A stretch of DNA of 10,918 nucleotides, from assembly GCA_003477185.1 (NCBI GenBank), contig DMTJ01000134.1, positions 1 to 10,918 on the forward strand, in the 5' to 3' direction. The stretch comes from Lentisphaeria bacterium. Its GTDB lineage: Bacteria; Verrucomicrobiota; Lentisphaeria; JABSQK01; UBA12247. Below, in pieces: positions 1 through 7,406 of the stretch. Each line of letters starts with the position of its first letter. The stretch's first letter is position 1. Position numbers and translations under genes: made by a program. The notes beneath the pieces were generated by a model. The model was not told where the DNA came from. It saw only the letters and a list, made by a program, of their open reading frames with translations, and ran no database searches.

Positions 1-1
1 G

Positions 2-2020
2 TCCTATGATGACGTGAATCGCGTGCTGCGGCGCGTGCCTGGCGTCTATGTGCGTGAGGAGGATGGCTTTGGGCTGTTCCCGAACTTGAGCCTGCGCGGT
101 GTGGACACGAACCGCAGCAGCAAGCTGACGATGATGGAGGACGGGATTCTCACGGCGCCCGCGCCGTATTCTGCGCCTTCGGCCTACTATTCCCCAACAG
201 TTGGGCGCATGAGCGGCGTGGAGGTGCTAAAGGGCTCCAGTCAAGTGCGCTATGGACCGCATACAACGGGCGGGGCGATCAACTACCTATCTACGCCGAT
301 TCCAGAAGCGGAGCAGGGCTATTTAAAGCTGTCGCTGGGCACTGACGAAGAGATGCGGATTCACGGGCACTACGGGACTGTCGTCGAGACGGAGCTGGGC
401 CGTGTGGGCTTGTTGGTGGAAGGCTACTACCGGCAGGCGGGGGGCTTTCGGATTATTGATGGCGTGGATGGCGAAACGATCAATCGTGACGATACGGGCT
501 TCGAGAATATGGAGCCGATGTTGAAGCTGAGCTGGGAGCCGAAGACGTACCGGTACCAGCAGTTCGAGCTGAAGCTGGGCTACACGGATCGCGTGGCGAA
601 TGAGACCTACCTGGGCCTGACCGATGCGGACTTCGCAAAGGATTCGACGCGTCGCTACGCAGCGACGCGCTTTGATCAGATTGAAGCAGATCACACGCGG
701 AACTATTTGAAGCATGTGATCGACCTGTCGGATACGGTGATGCTGGAAACGACGCTGTATCACAACCGCTTACACCGCAATTGGTACAAGCTGAACAAGG
801 TGAATGGGAATGACTTGTCCGGGGCGCTTGCCGCTGGTGGCGCCGATCTGGATACCCTGCGGGGTTTGGCCGCCGGGACGTTTCGGGTGAAGGCGAACAA
901 CCGCAACTATGAGCTGTATGGGGCGCAAACGACGGCAAGCTGGGATCTGGACGAGCATCAGCTGACGCTGGGAGCCCGCTATCACACGGACTGGATTCGG
1001 CGCTACCAATGGGAGGATCGCTATACGCAGGACGCCAGTGGCGCGATCACGGGGATCGAAAGCTTCTACAAGGGCCCCGACAGCGCTGGAGACCGTTGGC
1101 AGGAGACGCAAGCGGTGGCGCTGTTTGTCGAAGATGAGATCACGGTGGGACAACTGACGCTGACGCCTGGAATTCGCTTTGAGAGCTTGGAGTATGAGCA
1201 CATCCGTTATGACAATGGAACGCGCGGACGCGGCTCGCTAGGAACCTGGGCAGCTGGCCTTGGAGCAACCTATGAGGTCGATGAGCAGAACACCGTGTTC
1301 GGCGGCATCCACCGCGGGATTTCGACACCGGGCCCGCGTGCGAACCTGGCAAATGGGATCGAGCATGAGACGAGCCTGGCGTTGGAGCTGGGCCTGCGCC
1401 ACGACAATGGCAAGGGATTCAGCAGTGAGCTTGTGCTGTTTCGCAGTGCCTTCGACAATCTATTCGTGGATGGAAACGTGGGTGGCACGGGATCGGGGGA
1501 TTCCGACAACGCTGGGAGCGTGATCTCTCAGGGCCTGGAATTGAAGGCGAGCTATGATGCTGGCGAGGCCAACGACTGGTCCTTCAGTCAGCCAACCTTT
1601 GTCTCGCTTACCGCGACTGACGCGACTCTTGATGGGGACGCAAAGGCAAGTGACCCTGAGTCGATCTTTGCCGGTGGGAAGGACGGGAATCGCGTGCCCT
1701 ATATTCCGCAGCTGCAGCTGACGGTCGGGACCGGAATTGCCTTTGAGCGCTGGGGGCTGGAGGTCCTGGGGACGTGGGTAGACGAGACTTACACGACAGC
1801 GGACAATGTCTCGAACTCGACGACAGATGTCCGGTTTGGTAAGACGGATGATTATCTTGTGGTGGATCTGGCCGCATGGTACAGCGTCAGCGAGATCGTG
1901 AAAATCACCGGCTCGGTGCGGAACCTTCTCGATGACGAGTATGTCGTAACGAGGCATCCACATGGTGCCCGTGGGGGCCGTCCTATTTCCGCAATCCTTG
2001 GTCTAGAGATTCAGTTCTGA
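2..2020 (+). CDS. FecA-like TonB-dependent receptor, 5' partial
   Basis: Outer-membrane active transporter, probably for a ferric chelate or similar ligand, energised by TonB. The reading frame is open to the left edge (SYDD precedes the GTG at 14), so that GTG is internal and the signal peptide, TonB box and start of the plug lie outside the window. Numbering from the GTG, the plug shows RRVPGVYVREEDGFG (6-20), NLSLRGVD (24-31), an MEDG...PAPY stretch (41-52) and GVEVLKGSSQVRYGPHTTGG (68-87), a pattern typical of the FecA branch. The rest is a long beta-barrel with alternating aromatic strands. It ends in RNLLDDEYVV...RGGRP...LEIQF with a C-terminal Phe, the usual outer-membrane insertion signal. 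About 670 residues are visible, close to a full receptor minus its N-terminus. The family is clear; the substrate is not, and no regulator or ABC transporter is visible nearby. Confidence 0.92.
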   Translation, partial: SYDDVNRVLRRVPGVYVREEDGFGLFPNLSLRGVDTNRSSKLTMMEDGILTAPAPYSAPSAYYSPTVGRMSGVEVLKGSSQVRYGPHTTGGAINYLSTPIPEAEQGYLKLSLGTDEEMRIHGHYGTVVETELGRVGLLVEGYYRQAGGFRIIDGVDGETINRDDTGFENMEPMLKLSWEPKTYRYQQFELKLGYTDRVANETYLGLTDADFAKDSTRRYAATRFDQIEADHTRNYLKHVIDLSDTVMLETTLYHNRLHRNWYKLNKVNGNDLSGALAAGGADLDTLRGLAAGTFRVKANNRNYELYGAQTTASWDLDEHQLTLGARYHTDWIRRYQWEDRYTQDASGAITGIESFYKGPDSAGDRWQETQAVALFVEDEITVGQLTLTPGIRFESLEYEHIRYDNGTRGRGSLGTWAAGLGATYEVDEQNTVFGGIHRGISTPGPRANLANGIEHETSLALELGLRHDNGKGFSSELVLFRSAFDNLFVDGNVGGTGSGDSDNAGSVISQGLELKASYDAGEANDWSFSQPTFVSLTATDATLDGDAKASDPESIFAGGKDGNRVPYIPQLQLTVGTGIAFERWGLEVLGTWVDETYTTADNVSNSTTDVRFGKTDDYLVVDLAAWYSVSEIVKITGSVRNLLDDEYVVTRHPHGARGGRPISAILGLEIQF

Positions 2021-2643
2021 TTTTACTCCGCACGCTTCTTGTCCTCGTCACTCTGGCGTTGGTTGCGAACTGCGCACCGGCGCGGCCCGTGGTGCTGTTT
2101 ATGGGAGACAGCCTGACCGCTGGTTATGGTGTGGACCCAGATGAGGCCTACCCAGTCGTCGTGGCTGCTGGGTTGAAAGAGCAGGGCGTGGCGGCGCGCG
2201 TGATCAATGGCGGCGTGAGTGGGGAGACGACCGCCGGCGGGCGGACCCGGATTGGGTGGCTGATGAAGCAGCAGGTAGATGTCCTGGTGCTCGCACTGGG
2301 GGCCAACGATGGCCTGCGTGGTGTGGCGCCGGAGGCGTCGGCGAAGAATTTGAGTGCGATCATCGAGTTGGCTCGTGAGGCGAACCCGAGAATTAAGATC
2401 TTGTTGGCTGGGATGAAGGTCCCGCCCAACATGGGTGCGGAGTTCTCAAAGAAGTTCGAGGCGATTTTTGCGGAGATTGCGAAGGAGGATGAGGTGGCGT
2501 TTCTACCCTTCTTATTGGAGGGGGTAGGCGGGGTCGACGCGATGAACCTAGCGGATGGGATTCACCCGAATGCTGCGGGGCAGCGAGCGATCGCCGCGCT
2601 GGTTTTGCCGAAGTTGCTGCCGCTGCTGGGGAGAGCGGAGTAA
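2017..2643 (+). CDS. Secreted SGNH/GDSL esterase (TesA-like arylesterase), uncertain non-ATG start
   Basis: Hydrolyses ester or thioester bonds in small acyl substrates, probably outside the cytoplasm. Numbered from the TTG at 2059, the SGNH blocks are all present: GDSL at 16-19 with nucleophile Ser18, block II Gly55 in GGVSGE, block III Asn83 in GAND, and block V Asp166/His169 in DGIHPN. The core is 194 residues, about the size of E. coli TesA. The TTG falls inside a hydrophobic stretch; reading upstream in frame gives LLRTLLVLVTLALVANC followed by APA, a convincing signal peptide (AxA site, or a poor lipobox ending at Cys). No ATG, GTG or TTG precedes that stretch in frame after the last upstream stop. 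The best candidates are CTG at 2017, in a CTGA overlap with the receptor stop, or ATT at 2020. I use CTG 2017 tentatively. The overlap suggests translational coupling to the receptor gene. Confidence 0.85.
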   Translation: MILLRTLLVLVTLALVANCAPARPVVLFMGDSLTAGYGVDPDEAYPVVVAAGLKEQGVAARVINGGVSGETTAGGRTRIGWLMKQQVDVLVLALGANDGLRGVAPEASAKNLSAIIELAREANPRIKILLAGMKVPPNMGAEFSKKFEAIFAEIAKEDEVAFLPFLLEGVGGVDAMNLADGIHPNAAGQRAIAALVLPKLLPLLGRAE

Positions 2644-2725
2644 GCCGAGCGAGTGGGCCGGTCCGAACGGATTGCCTGGCGATGCCAAGCCTAGGCGTAA
2701 TAGGAAAAGTAAGATCAATGTCCGT

Positions 2726-2744
2726 TAACGCGCCTGCCGCGTTA
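2726..2744. terminator. Possible stem-loop, 7-bp perfect stem
   Basis: TAACGCG (2726-2732) and CGCGTTA (2738-2744) are exact reverse complements separated by a 5-base loop. The position between convergent genes fits a transcription end signal. No U-rich run follows on either strand, so intrinsic termination is unproven and this could equally be a processing or protein-binding site. Confidence 0.3.
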
Positions 2745-2834
2745 GAGTGCGTAACCTGATGAATGTGACAGCGTTAGATACGTCTCTGGCGCGTCAGAAT
2801 CCTGCCTAGGATACAGCTAAAATTGTGAACTCCG

Positions 2835-2848
2835 ACGGGCTTCGCCGT
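2835..2848 (-). terminator. Weak bulged hairpin downstream of nqrF
   Basis: On the minus strand the sequence reads ACGGCGAAGCCCGT. This forms GGC-GAA-GCC, with two further outer pairs across one bulged base. GCGAAGC mini-hairpins are unusually stable, and the site lies about 60 bases past the nqrF stop. The U tract of a classical intrinsic terminator is missing, so the call is tentative. Confidence 0.2.
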
Positions 2849-2910
2849 TACCCATTTCTACACCAAATTGCCCTTTGGACGACCCAATCAACAGATCGCG
2901 ATGGGCTAAC

Positions 2911-4152
2911 TCAGCCGAAGTCGTCGAAGCTGATCATATCGCGTTCTACACCGAGGCTGTCGAGCATGTTCTCGACGGCACTAAGCATCATCGGCGGGCC
3001 ACAGAGGTAGTACTCGCAGTCCTCTGGAGCGTCATGATCCCGGAGGTAGTTCTCGAACGCCGCGGTATGAATGAAGCCGCGCATCCCGGTCCAGTTGTCC
3101 TCGGGCATGGGCTCCGAAAGGGCCACGTTGAAGGTGAAGTTCGGGAACTCCTTCTCAATGGCGCGAAAGTGGTCGTCGTAGAACATTTCGCGCAGGGAGC
3201 GGGCTCCATACCAATAGGAAACTTTGCGGCCGGTTTTGAGTGTGTGAAAGAGATGGAAGATGTGCGAGCGCAATGGCGCCATACCTGCACCACCACCGAT
3301 GTAGACCATCTCGCGCTCTGTCTCTCTGATGAAGAACTCTCCGTAGGCACCGGAGATGGTGACCTTATCACCTGGCTTCCGGCTGAAGACGTAGGAGGAG
3401 GCGAGGCCTGGGTTTACATCCATGAAGCCGCCTTTGGCGCGGTCGAAGGGCGGCGTAGCGATGCGAATGTTCAGCATCACGATGTTGCCCTCGGCCGGGT
3501 GGTTGGCCATGGAGTAGGCCCGGATGACTTCTTCGTTGTTGACCGTCTTGAGGCCCCACATTTTGAACTTGTCCCAGTCGCCGCGGTACTCTTCATCAAT
3601 ATCAAAATCTTCGAAGGATGCTTCGAACTTGGGGACTTCAATCTGAATGTAGCCACCGGATTCGAAGGGGAGGGTCTCACCTTCGGGGAGCTTGACGACG
3701 AATTCTTTGATGAAAGTGGCCACGTTGTCGTTGGAGACTACTTCACATTCCCACTTGTTGATCGAGAAGATCTCAGCAGGAATCTCGATCTCCATGTCTT
3801 CTTTGACCTTGACTTGGCAGGAGAGGCGCCAGTTCTCACGCTCCTCCTTGCGATTGATGTGGCTTTTCTCGGTGGGGAGAATTTCGCCACCACCGCTCTT
3901 GACCTGGCATTTGCAGACGCCGCAGGTGCCGCCGCCACCACAGGCTGACGGGAGCAGGACGCCGTTCGATGAGAGGGTGTTGAGCAGGGTGGTGCCCGCT
4001 GGGACCTCGAGAGTCTTGCTGGCGTCACCGTTGATCAGGATATTGACGGCACCCTTGTTGACGAGTTTCGACTCGGCGATGAGGATGGCGATGGTCAGCG
4101 CGACTCCGACTGCGGTCAGAATGAGGATGCTGGCGATAATAGTAGTTGTCAT
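2911..4152 (-). CDS. nqrF: Na+-translocating NADH:quinone oxidoreductase subunit F
   Basis: Electron-input subunit of Na+-NQR: it oxidises NADH at FAD and passes electrons to a 2Fe-2S cluster. The 413-residue protein is standard length. An N-terminal membrane anchor (about 4-26) precedes a plant-type ferredoxin domain with cluster ligands Cys71, Cys77, Cys80 and Cys112. The ferredoxin-reductase part has the FAD motif RAYSMAN (211-217), the NAD(P)-binding [11 protein letters not shown] (286-296) and CGPPMM (384-389), and ends in the family-typical FDDFG. The ATG lies 24 nt after the nqrE stop, the largest spacing in the nqr cluster, with only a weak purine-rich site upstream. It is the last gene of the gene train; neither apbE nor a standard nqrM gene follows it. 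Confidence 0.98.
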   Translation of the reverse strand: MTTTIIASILILTAVGVALTIAILIAESKLVNKGAVNILINGDASKTLEVPAGTTLLNTLSSNGVLLPSACGGGGTCGVCKCQVKSGGGEILPTEKSHINRKEERENWRLSCQVKVKEDMEIEIPAEIFSINKWECEVVSNDNVATFIKEFVVKLPEGETLPFESGGYIQIEVPKFEASFEDFDIDEEYRGDWDKFKMWGLKTVNNEEVIRAYSMANHPAEGNIVMLNIRIATPPFDRAKGGFMDVNPGLASSYVFSRKPGDKVTISGAYGEFFIRETEREMVYIGGGAGMAPLRSHIFHLFHTLKTGRKVSYWYGARSLREMFYDDHFRAIEKEFPNFTFNVALSEPMPEDNWTGMRGFIHTAAFENYLRDHDAPEDCEYYLCGPPMMLSAVENMLDSLGVERDMISFDDFG

Positions 4153-4176
4153 GAGTAAGCTCTGCCTGAAGTCGTG

Positions 4177-4800
4177 CTATTGCGCTAGATTCATGCCGGC
4201 GAAGGCCATGAAAGCCATGGATATCAAACCGGTCACAAGCATGGTGATCCCAAGGCCGCGAAGGCCGACTGGGATGTTTGAGTACCGAAGTTTCTGTCGG
4301 ATTGCGGCCAGGGCCATGATGGCAATTGCCCAGCCAAGGCCGGAAGCGAAACCAAACTCCACAGATTGAACCAAGGTGTATTCGCGCTCCCACATGAACA
4401 GGGATGCGCCGAGGATGGCGCAGTTCACGGTAATGAGCGGGAGGTAGACGCCGAGCTTGTTGTACAGGCCCGCAGAGAACTTCTCGATGAACATCTCGAT
4501 GATCTGCACAAACGCTGCGATGACCGCAATGAAGGCAATGAAGTTGAGGAAGCTGAGATCGACGCCTGGAAGACCAGCCCAGGCGAGTGCACCATCACGA
4601 AGCAGGAACTCACCAAGTGCCCAGTTCAAGGGGGTAGCGAGGGTCAGGACGAAGATCACTGCTAAGCCGAGATCCATTGCGGTCGAGACCTGCTTGGAGC
4701 AAGCGAGGTAGGTACACATCCCGAGAAAGAATGACAGTAAGATATTCTTGACGAAGATCATCTCGATGATGAAATTCAAATGGTTTCCAATGTCGCCCAT
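4177..4800 (-). CDS. nqrE: Na+-translocating NADH:quinone oxidoreductase subunit E
   Basis: Integral membrane subunit, 207 residues with about six hydrophobic segments, paralogous to NqrD and to the RnfA/RnfE family. Family-conserved stretches include [13 protein letters not shown] (24-36) and [11 protein letters not shown] (123-133). Cys29 and Cys127 correspond in context to the cysteines that, with a pair from NqrD, hold the intramembrane iron centre relaying electrons between NqrF and NqrC. The ATG comes 3 nt after the nqrD stop and has an AAGAGGAG ribosome site inside the nqrD 3' end, so translation is probably coupled. Confidence 0.98.
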   Translation of the reverse strand: MGDIGNHLNFIIEMIFVKNILLSFFLGMCTYLACSKQVSTAMDLGLAVIFVLTLATPLNWALGEFLLRDGALAWAGLPGVDLSFLNFIAFIAVIAAFVQIIEMFIEKFSAGLYNKLGVYLPLITVNCAILGASLFMWEREYTLVQSVEFGFASGLGWAIAIMALAAIRQKLRYSNIPVGLRGLGITMLVTGLISMAFMAFAGMNLAQ

Positions 4801-4803
4801 GAT

Positions 4804-5439
4804 CTAACTCTCCTCTTGTGGACTGAGGGTTCGTTGCACCCAGATGATCAGGCCGAGCAGAATAAAGGCGCCTGGGGCTAGGACCATCATGCCGTTGTTC
4901 GAGTAGCCGAGCTCGTAGGCTTCTGCAGGAATGACTTTGACGCCCATCACGGAGCCGGAGCCGAGTAGCTCGCGAGCAAAGCCAACGAGCGCGATGATGA
5001 ATGCGTATCCGAGCCCGTTGCCGAGACCGTCAAGCAGCGATGGCCAAACTTTGTTGCCCATGGCAAATGCCTCGAGACGTCCGAGAACAATGCAGTTGGT
5101 GATGATCAGTCCGACGAATACGGATAGCTGGAGCGACATGTCGTAGGCGAAGGCTTTGAGCAACTGGTCCACGAGAATCACCAAGGTGGCGACGACGATC
5201 ATCTCGATGATGATCCGGACCTGACCGGGAATCAACTTGCGGATCAATGAGACGATGATGTTGGAGCCACAAACCACAGCGATTACAGCCAAGCCCATGA
5301 CAATGGAAGGCTGGAGCTTGGCGGTGACGGCCAGTGCGGAGCAGATTCCCAAAACCTGAATGGTAATGGGGTTGTTATCACTAAACGGGTCGGTAAAGAC
5401 CTTTTTATTCTCGTCCGAGAAGAGTTCGCCGGATGCCAT
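4804..5439 (-). CDS. nqrD: Na+-translocating NADH:quinone oxidoreductase subunit D
   Basis: Integral membrane subunit of Na+-NQR, 211 residues, with a soluble N-terminus (about 1-24) and then about six membrane spans. The motifs QVLGICSALAVT (28-39) and LIITNCIVLGR (111-121) carry Cys33 and Cys116, the expected NqrD half of the iron site shared with NqrE. FARELLGSGSVMG in the C-terminal half is also typical. The start is 2 nt after the nqrC stop, with a GGGAGATAGG purine stretch upstream. The product sits in the inner membrane and forms the pseudosymmetric core with NqrE. Confidence 0.98.
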   Translation of the reverse strand: MASGELFSDENKKVFTDPFSDNNPITIQVLGICSALAVTAKLQPSIVMGLAVIAVVCGSNIIVSLIRKLIPGQVRIIIEMIVVATLVILVDQLLKAFAYDMSLQLSVFVGLIITNCIVLGRLEAFAMGNKVWPSLLDGLGNGLGYAFIIALVGFARELLGSGSVMGVKVIPAEAYELGYSNNGMMVLAPGAFILLGLIIWVQRTLSPQEES

Positions 5440-5441
5440 GG

Positions 5442-6224
5442 CTACCTATCTCCCTTTCTTATCTTCTCAAAGTAGGAACCGTATGCCTGCAAATAAAGCT
5501 TGAGCATGTCAGTGACGCCGTCGCTGGTGATGGTCGCCCCGCTGATGCCGTCGACTTCATGCAAGGAGTCTTCGTCTGCCATTCCCGGCTTCATTACCTT
5601 TACGGATTGGAATGTGCCTTCGATGTCACGAACGGCCTTGCCGACGAAGTTCTGCTGGAACCAAGGCTCGGTTATCTCTGCGCCGAGGCCTGGGGTTTCC
5701 TTATGGGAGTAGAAGGTGATGCCGCGGAGCGTGTTGAGGTCGCTGTCGAGTGAGACATAGCCAAAGATGCGTCCCCAGAGGCCGTCACCAACAATCGGGA
5801 TGGCATAGGCGGCAATGGTGCCGTCGTCGCCACGAAGCTGATAGACAGGGAGCTGGATGCCAGCGGTCTCTTCTTCCGAGAGGACGGTGCCTTTCTCTTC
5901 GCTCAAGAGCAGCTTGTACTGGTTCTGGAGCTTCTTGGCGAGATCGAGCTTGGTGATATCTGCGCCCTCAATGGCCGTCCCGGTGCTGTCAACGACGACG
6001 CTCTCGATTGTGGTGTAGGCTTTAGTGATGCCAGCAGCAGTGGGCTTGGCACCCAAGTCCACATTAAAGGCCTTGAGGATGTTCCGCTGCTTGTCCAGTT
6101 TGACGTTGGCCTGCTTGCGGGACTTGAGCCCCTCAGAGGCAGCGGACAAGAGCAGGGAGCTGATCACCAAGATAATCCCGGTGAAGAGCAAGACCTGGAT
6201 ACTTGATTTTTCAGGCTTCGACAC
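5442..6224 (-). CDS. nqrC: Na+-translocating NADH:quinone oxidoreductase subunit C (covalent FMN)
   Basis: Flavoprotein subunit anchored by one N-terminal helix (about 9-28) with a large periplasmic domain; 260 residues, normal for the family. The flavinylation motif is VDGISGAT with Ser228-Gly-Ala-Thr231; FMN would be attached to Thr231 through a phosphodiester bond by ApbE. HKETPGLGAEI (174-184) is the other conserved FMN-domain block. The start is GTG, because an in-frame stop lies two codons upstream. It has a strong GGAGG site 7 nt away, inside the end of nqrB, which it overlaps by 14 nt. Confidence 0.97.
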   Translation of the reverse strand: MSKPEKSSIQVLLFTGIILVISSLLLSAASEGLKSRKQANVKLDKQRNILKAFNVDLGAKPTAAGITKAYTTIESVVVDSTGTAIEGADITKLDLAKKLQNQYKLLLSEEKGTVLSEEETAGIQLPVYQLRGDDGTIAAYAIPIVGDGLWGRIFGYVSLDSDLNTLRGITFYSHKETPGLGAEITEPWFQQNFVGKAVRDIEGTFQSVKVMKPGMADEDSLHEVDGISGATITSDGVTDMLKLYLQAYGSYFEKIRKGDR

Positions 6225-7389
6225 GTTTCATCCTCCAGGCCATGTGGCGGGAAATCACGAAGTAGTCAATGAGCGGCGCGAAGGCGTTCATGAACAAGAT
6301 TGCGAGCATCATGCCTTCAGGGAAGGCTGGATTAAGAGTACGGATGACGATGGCGAGGAAGCCGATCAGAAACCCGTAGATCCATTTTCCGGTGTTGCTC
6401 TGGGCGGCTGAGACCGGATCGGTGGCCATGAAGACGAGGCCGAAGGCAAAACCGCCGCTGACTAAGTGGTAACAGAATGGTAGCGCGTTAATGGCGGTGT
6501 TATCCTTGCATGCCTGATTGAGCAGGAAGCAGGTGATAAAGGCGCCGATGAGAACGCCGAGCATGGTGCGCCAACTGCCGATCCCGGTTGCGACCAAGTA
6601 GACCGCGCCCAGCAAACAGCAGAGGGTGGATGTCTCACCGATGGAGCCCGGAATAAGCCCAAGGAAGAGATTGGACCAGCCACCGAAAGCTCCGCTGACG
6701 CGATCGACGACTTGGACACCGTCTTGTGCAGCTGCGACGAGTAGGGGAGTGGCACCGCTAACACCATCGACGCCATCCTTTACGACTCGCCAGACCTGAT
6801 CGCCGGAAATCTGAGCGGGATAGGCAAAGAAGAGGAAGGCACGAGCGGTGAGAGCAGGGTTGAAGATATTCATCCCAGTACCACCAAATACTTCCTTACC
6901 AATGACGACACCAAAGCTAATACCGACAGCTACCTGCCAGAGCGGTATGGTGGGGGGTAAGACAAGCGGGAATAGTAGACCAGTAACCAAGAATCCCTCG
7001 TTGATCTCATGTTTGCGGACCACTGAGAAGACCAACTCCCAGATGCCACCCACAGCGTAGCTACAGATGACGATTGGCATGACGCGGAGAGCGCCTTCCC
7101 AGAGGCACCGGTGGATATCGGTGGGCTGCCCCGGGGCGATGCCGGTCAAGTATTGATAGCCAGCATTGTAGATGCCGAACAGCAGGCAAGGCATTAGGGC
7201 AACGATAACGCTGGCCATGTAACGCTTGCTGTCGATGGAGTCCCGCACATGGCACCCACTCGCGGTGCGCTCGCGGGATACGAACAAAAAGGTCTCTTTT
7301 GCTTCGAAAAGCGGATAGAGAAGCTCTAGTTTGCCGCCCTTCTCGAAAAGAGGCCGCGCTTTGTCAAAAGCGTCTTGAATAAATCGCAC
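6211..7389 (-). CDS. nqrB: Na+-translocating NADH:quinone oxidoreductase subunit B (covalent FMN)
   Basis: Large membrane subunit with about ten spans; it carries covalent FMN and is the centre of Na+ transport and the quinone site. 392 residues, slightly under the usual 400-415. A soluble amphipathic N-terminus (1-55) with KGGK and SGCHVRDSIDSKR precedes the membrane part. EGFLVTGLLFPLVLPPTIPL (131-150) is the conserved segment linked to quinone/inhibitor sensitivity in Vibrio NqrB. GKEVFGGTGMNIFNPALTAR (164-183) follows, then the flavinylation site DGVSGAT with Ser211-Gly-Ala-Thr214, GSIGETS (248-254) and ATDPVSAAQSNTGKW (322-336). The start is GTG, 17 nt after the nqrA stop. Confidence 0.98.
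   Translation of the reverse strand: MRFIQDAFDKARPLFEKGGKLELLYPLFEAKETFLFVSRERTASGCHVRDSIDSKRYMASVIVALMPCLLFGIYNAGYQYLTGIAPGQPTDIHRCLWEGALRVMPIVICSYAVGGIWELVFSVVRKHEINEGFLVTGLLFPLVLPPTIPLWQVAVGISFGVVIGKEVFGGTGMNIFNPALTARAFLFFAYPAQISGDQVWRVVKDGVDGVSGATPLLVAAAQDGVQVVDRVSGAFGGWSNLFLGLIPGSIGETSTLCCLLGAVYLVATGIGSWRTMLGVLIGAFITCFLLNQACKDNTAINALPFCYHLVSGGFAFGLVFMATDPVSAAQSNTGKWIYGFLIGFLAIVIRTLNPAFPEGMMLAILFMNAFAPLIDYFVISRHMAWRMKRVEA
6232..6236 (-). promoter_or_regulatory. Shine-Dalgarno for nqrC, within nqrB
   Basis: The minus strand reads GGAGG, then 7 bases, then the GTG at 6224. The site lies inside the last codons of nqrB. It supports GTG as the nqrC start and implies coupled translation of the two flavin-bearing subunits. 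Confidence 0.75.
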
Positions 7390-7396
7390 TCAATTA

Positions 7397-7402
7397 CCTC
7401 TT
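7397..7402 (-). promoter_or_regulatory. Shine-Dalgarno for nqrB
   Basis: AAGAGG on the minus strand sits 7 nt before the GTG at 7389, inside the short nqrA-nqrB gap. It supports the GTG start, which agrees with the N-terminal alignment expected for NqrB. Confidence 0.7.
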
Positions 7403-7406
7403 GGTC

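Larger units (their letters stand above)
2644..2910. other. Convergent intergenic region, no gene seen
   Basis: This 267-base stretch lies between the ends of two converging gene groups, the receptor/esterase pair and nqrF. I see no credible coding frame, tRNA or flavin-transferase gene here. It contains a 7-bp inverted repeat (2726-2744), a small bulged hairpin (2835-2848), two copies of GCCTAGG and two of GCGTTAGA. It presumably serves as a bidirectional transcription end zone, but neither hairpin is followed by a clear T tract on either strand. Confidence 0.5.

Noticed and set aside
2875..3948. 357-codon open frame on the plus strand
   Set aside because: It is antisense to nqrF, whose frame has full family motifs; the product has no recognisable domain and reflects codon bias of the opposite strand.
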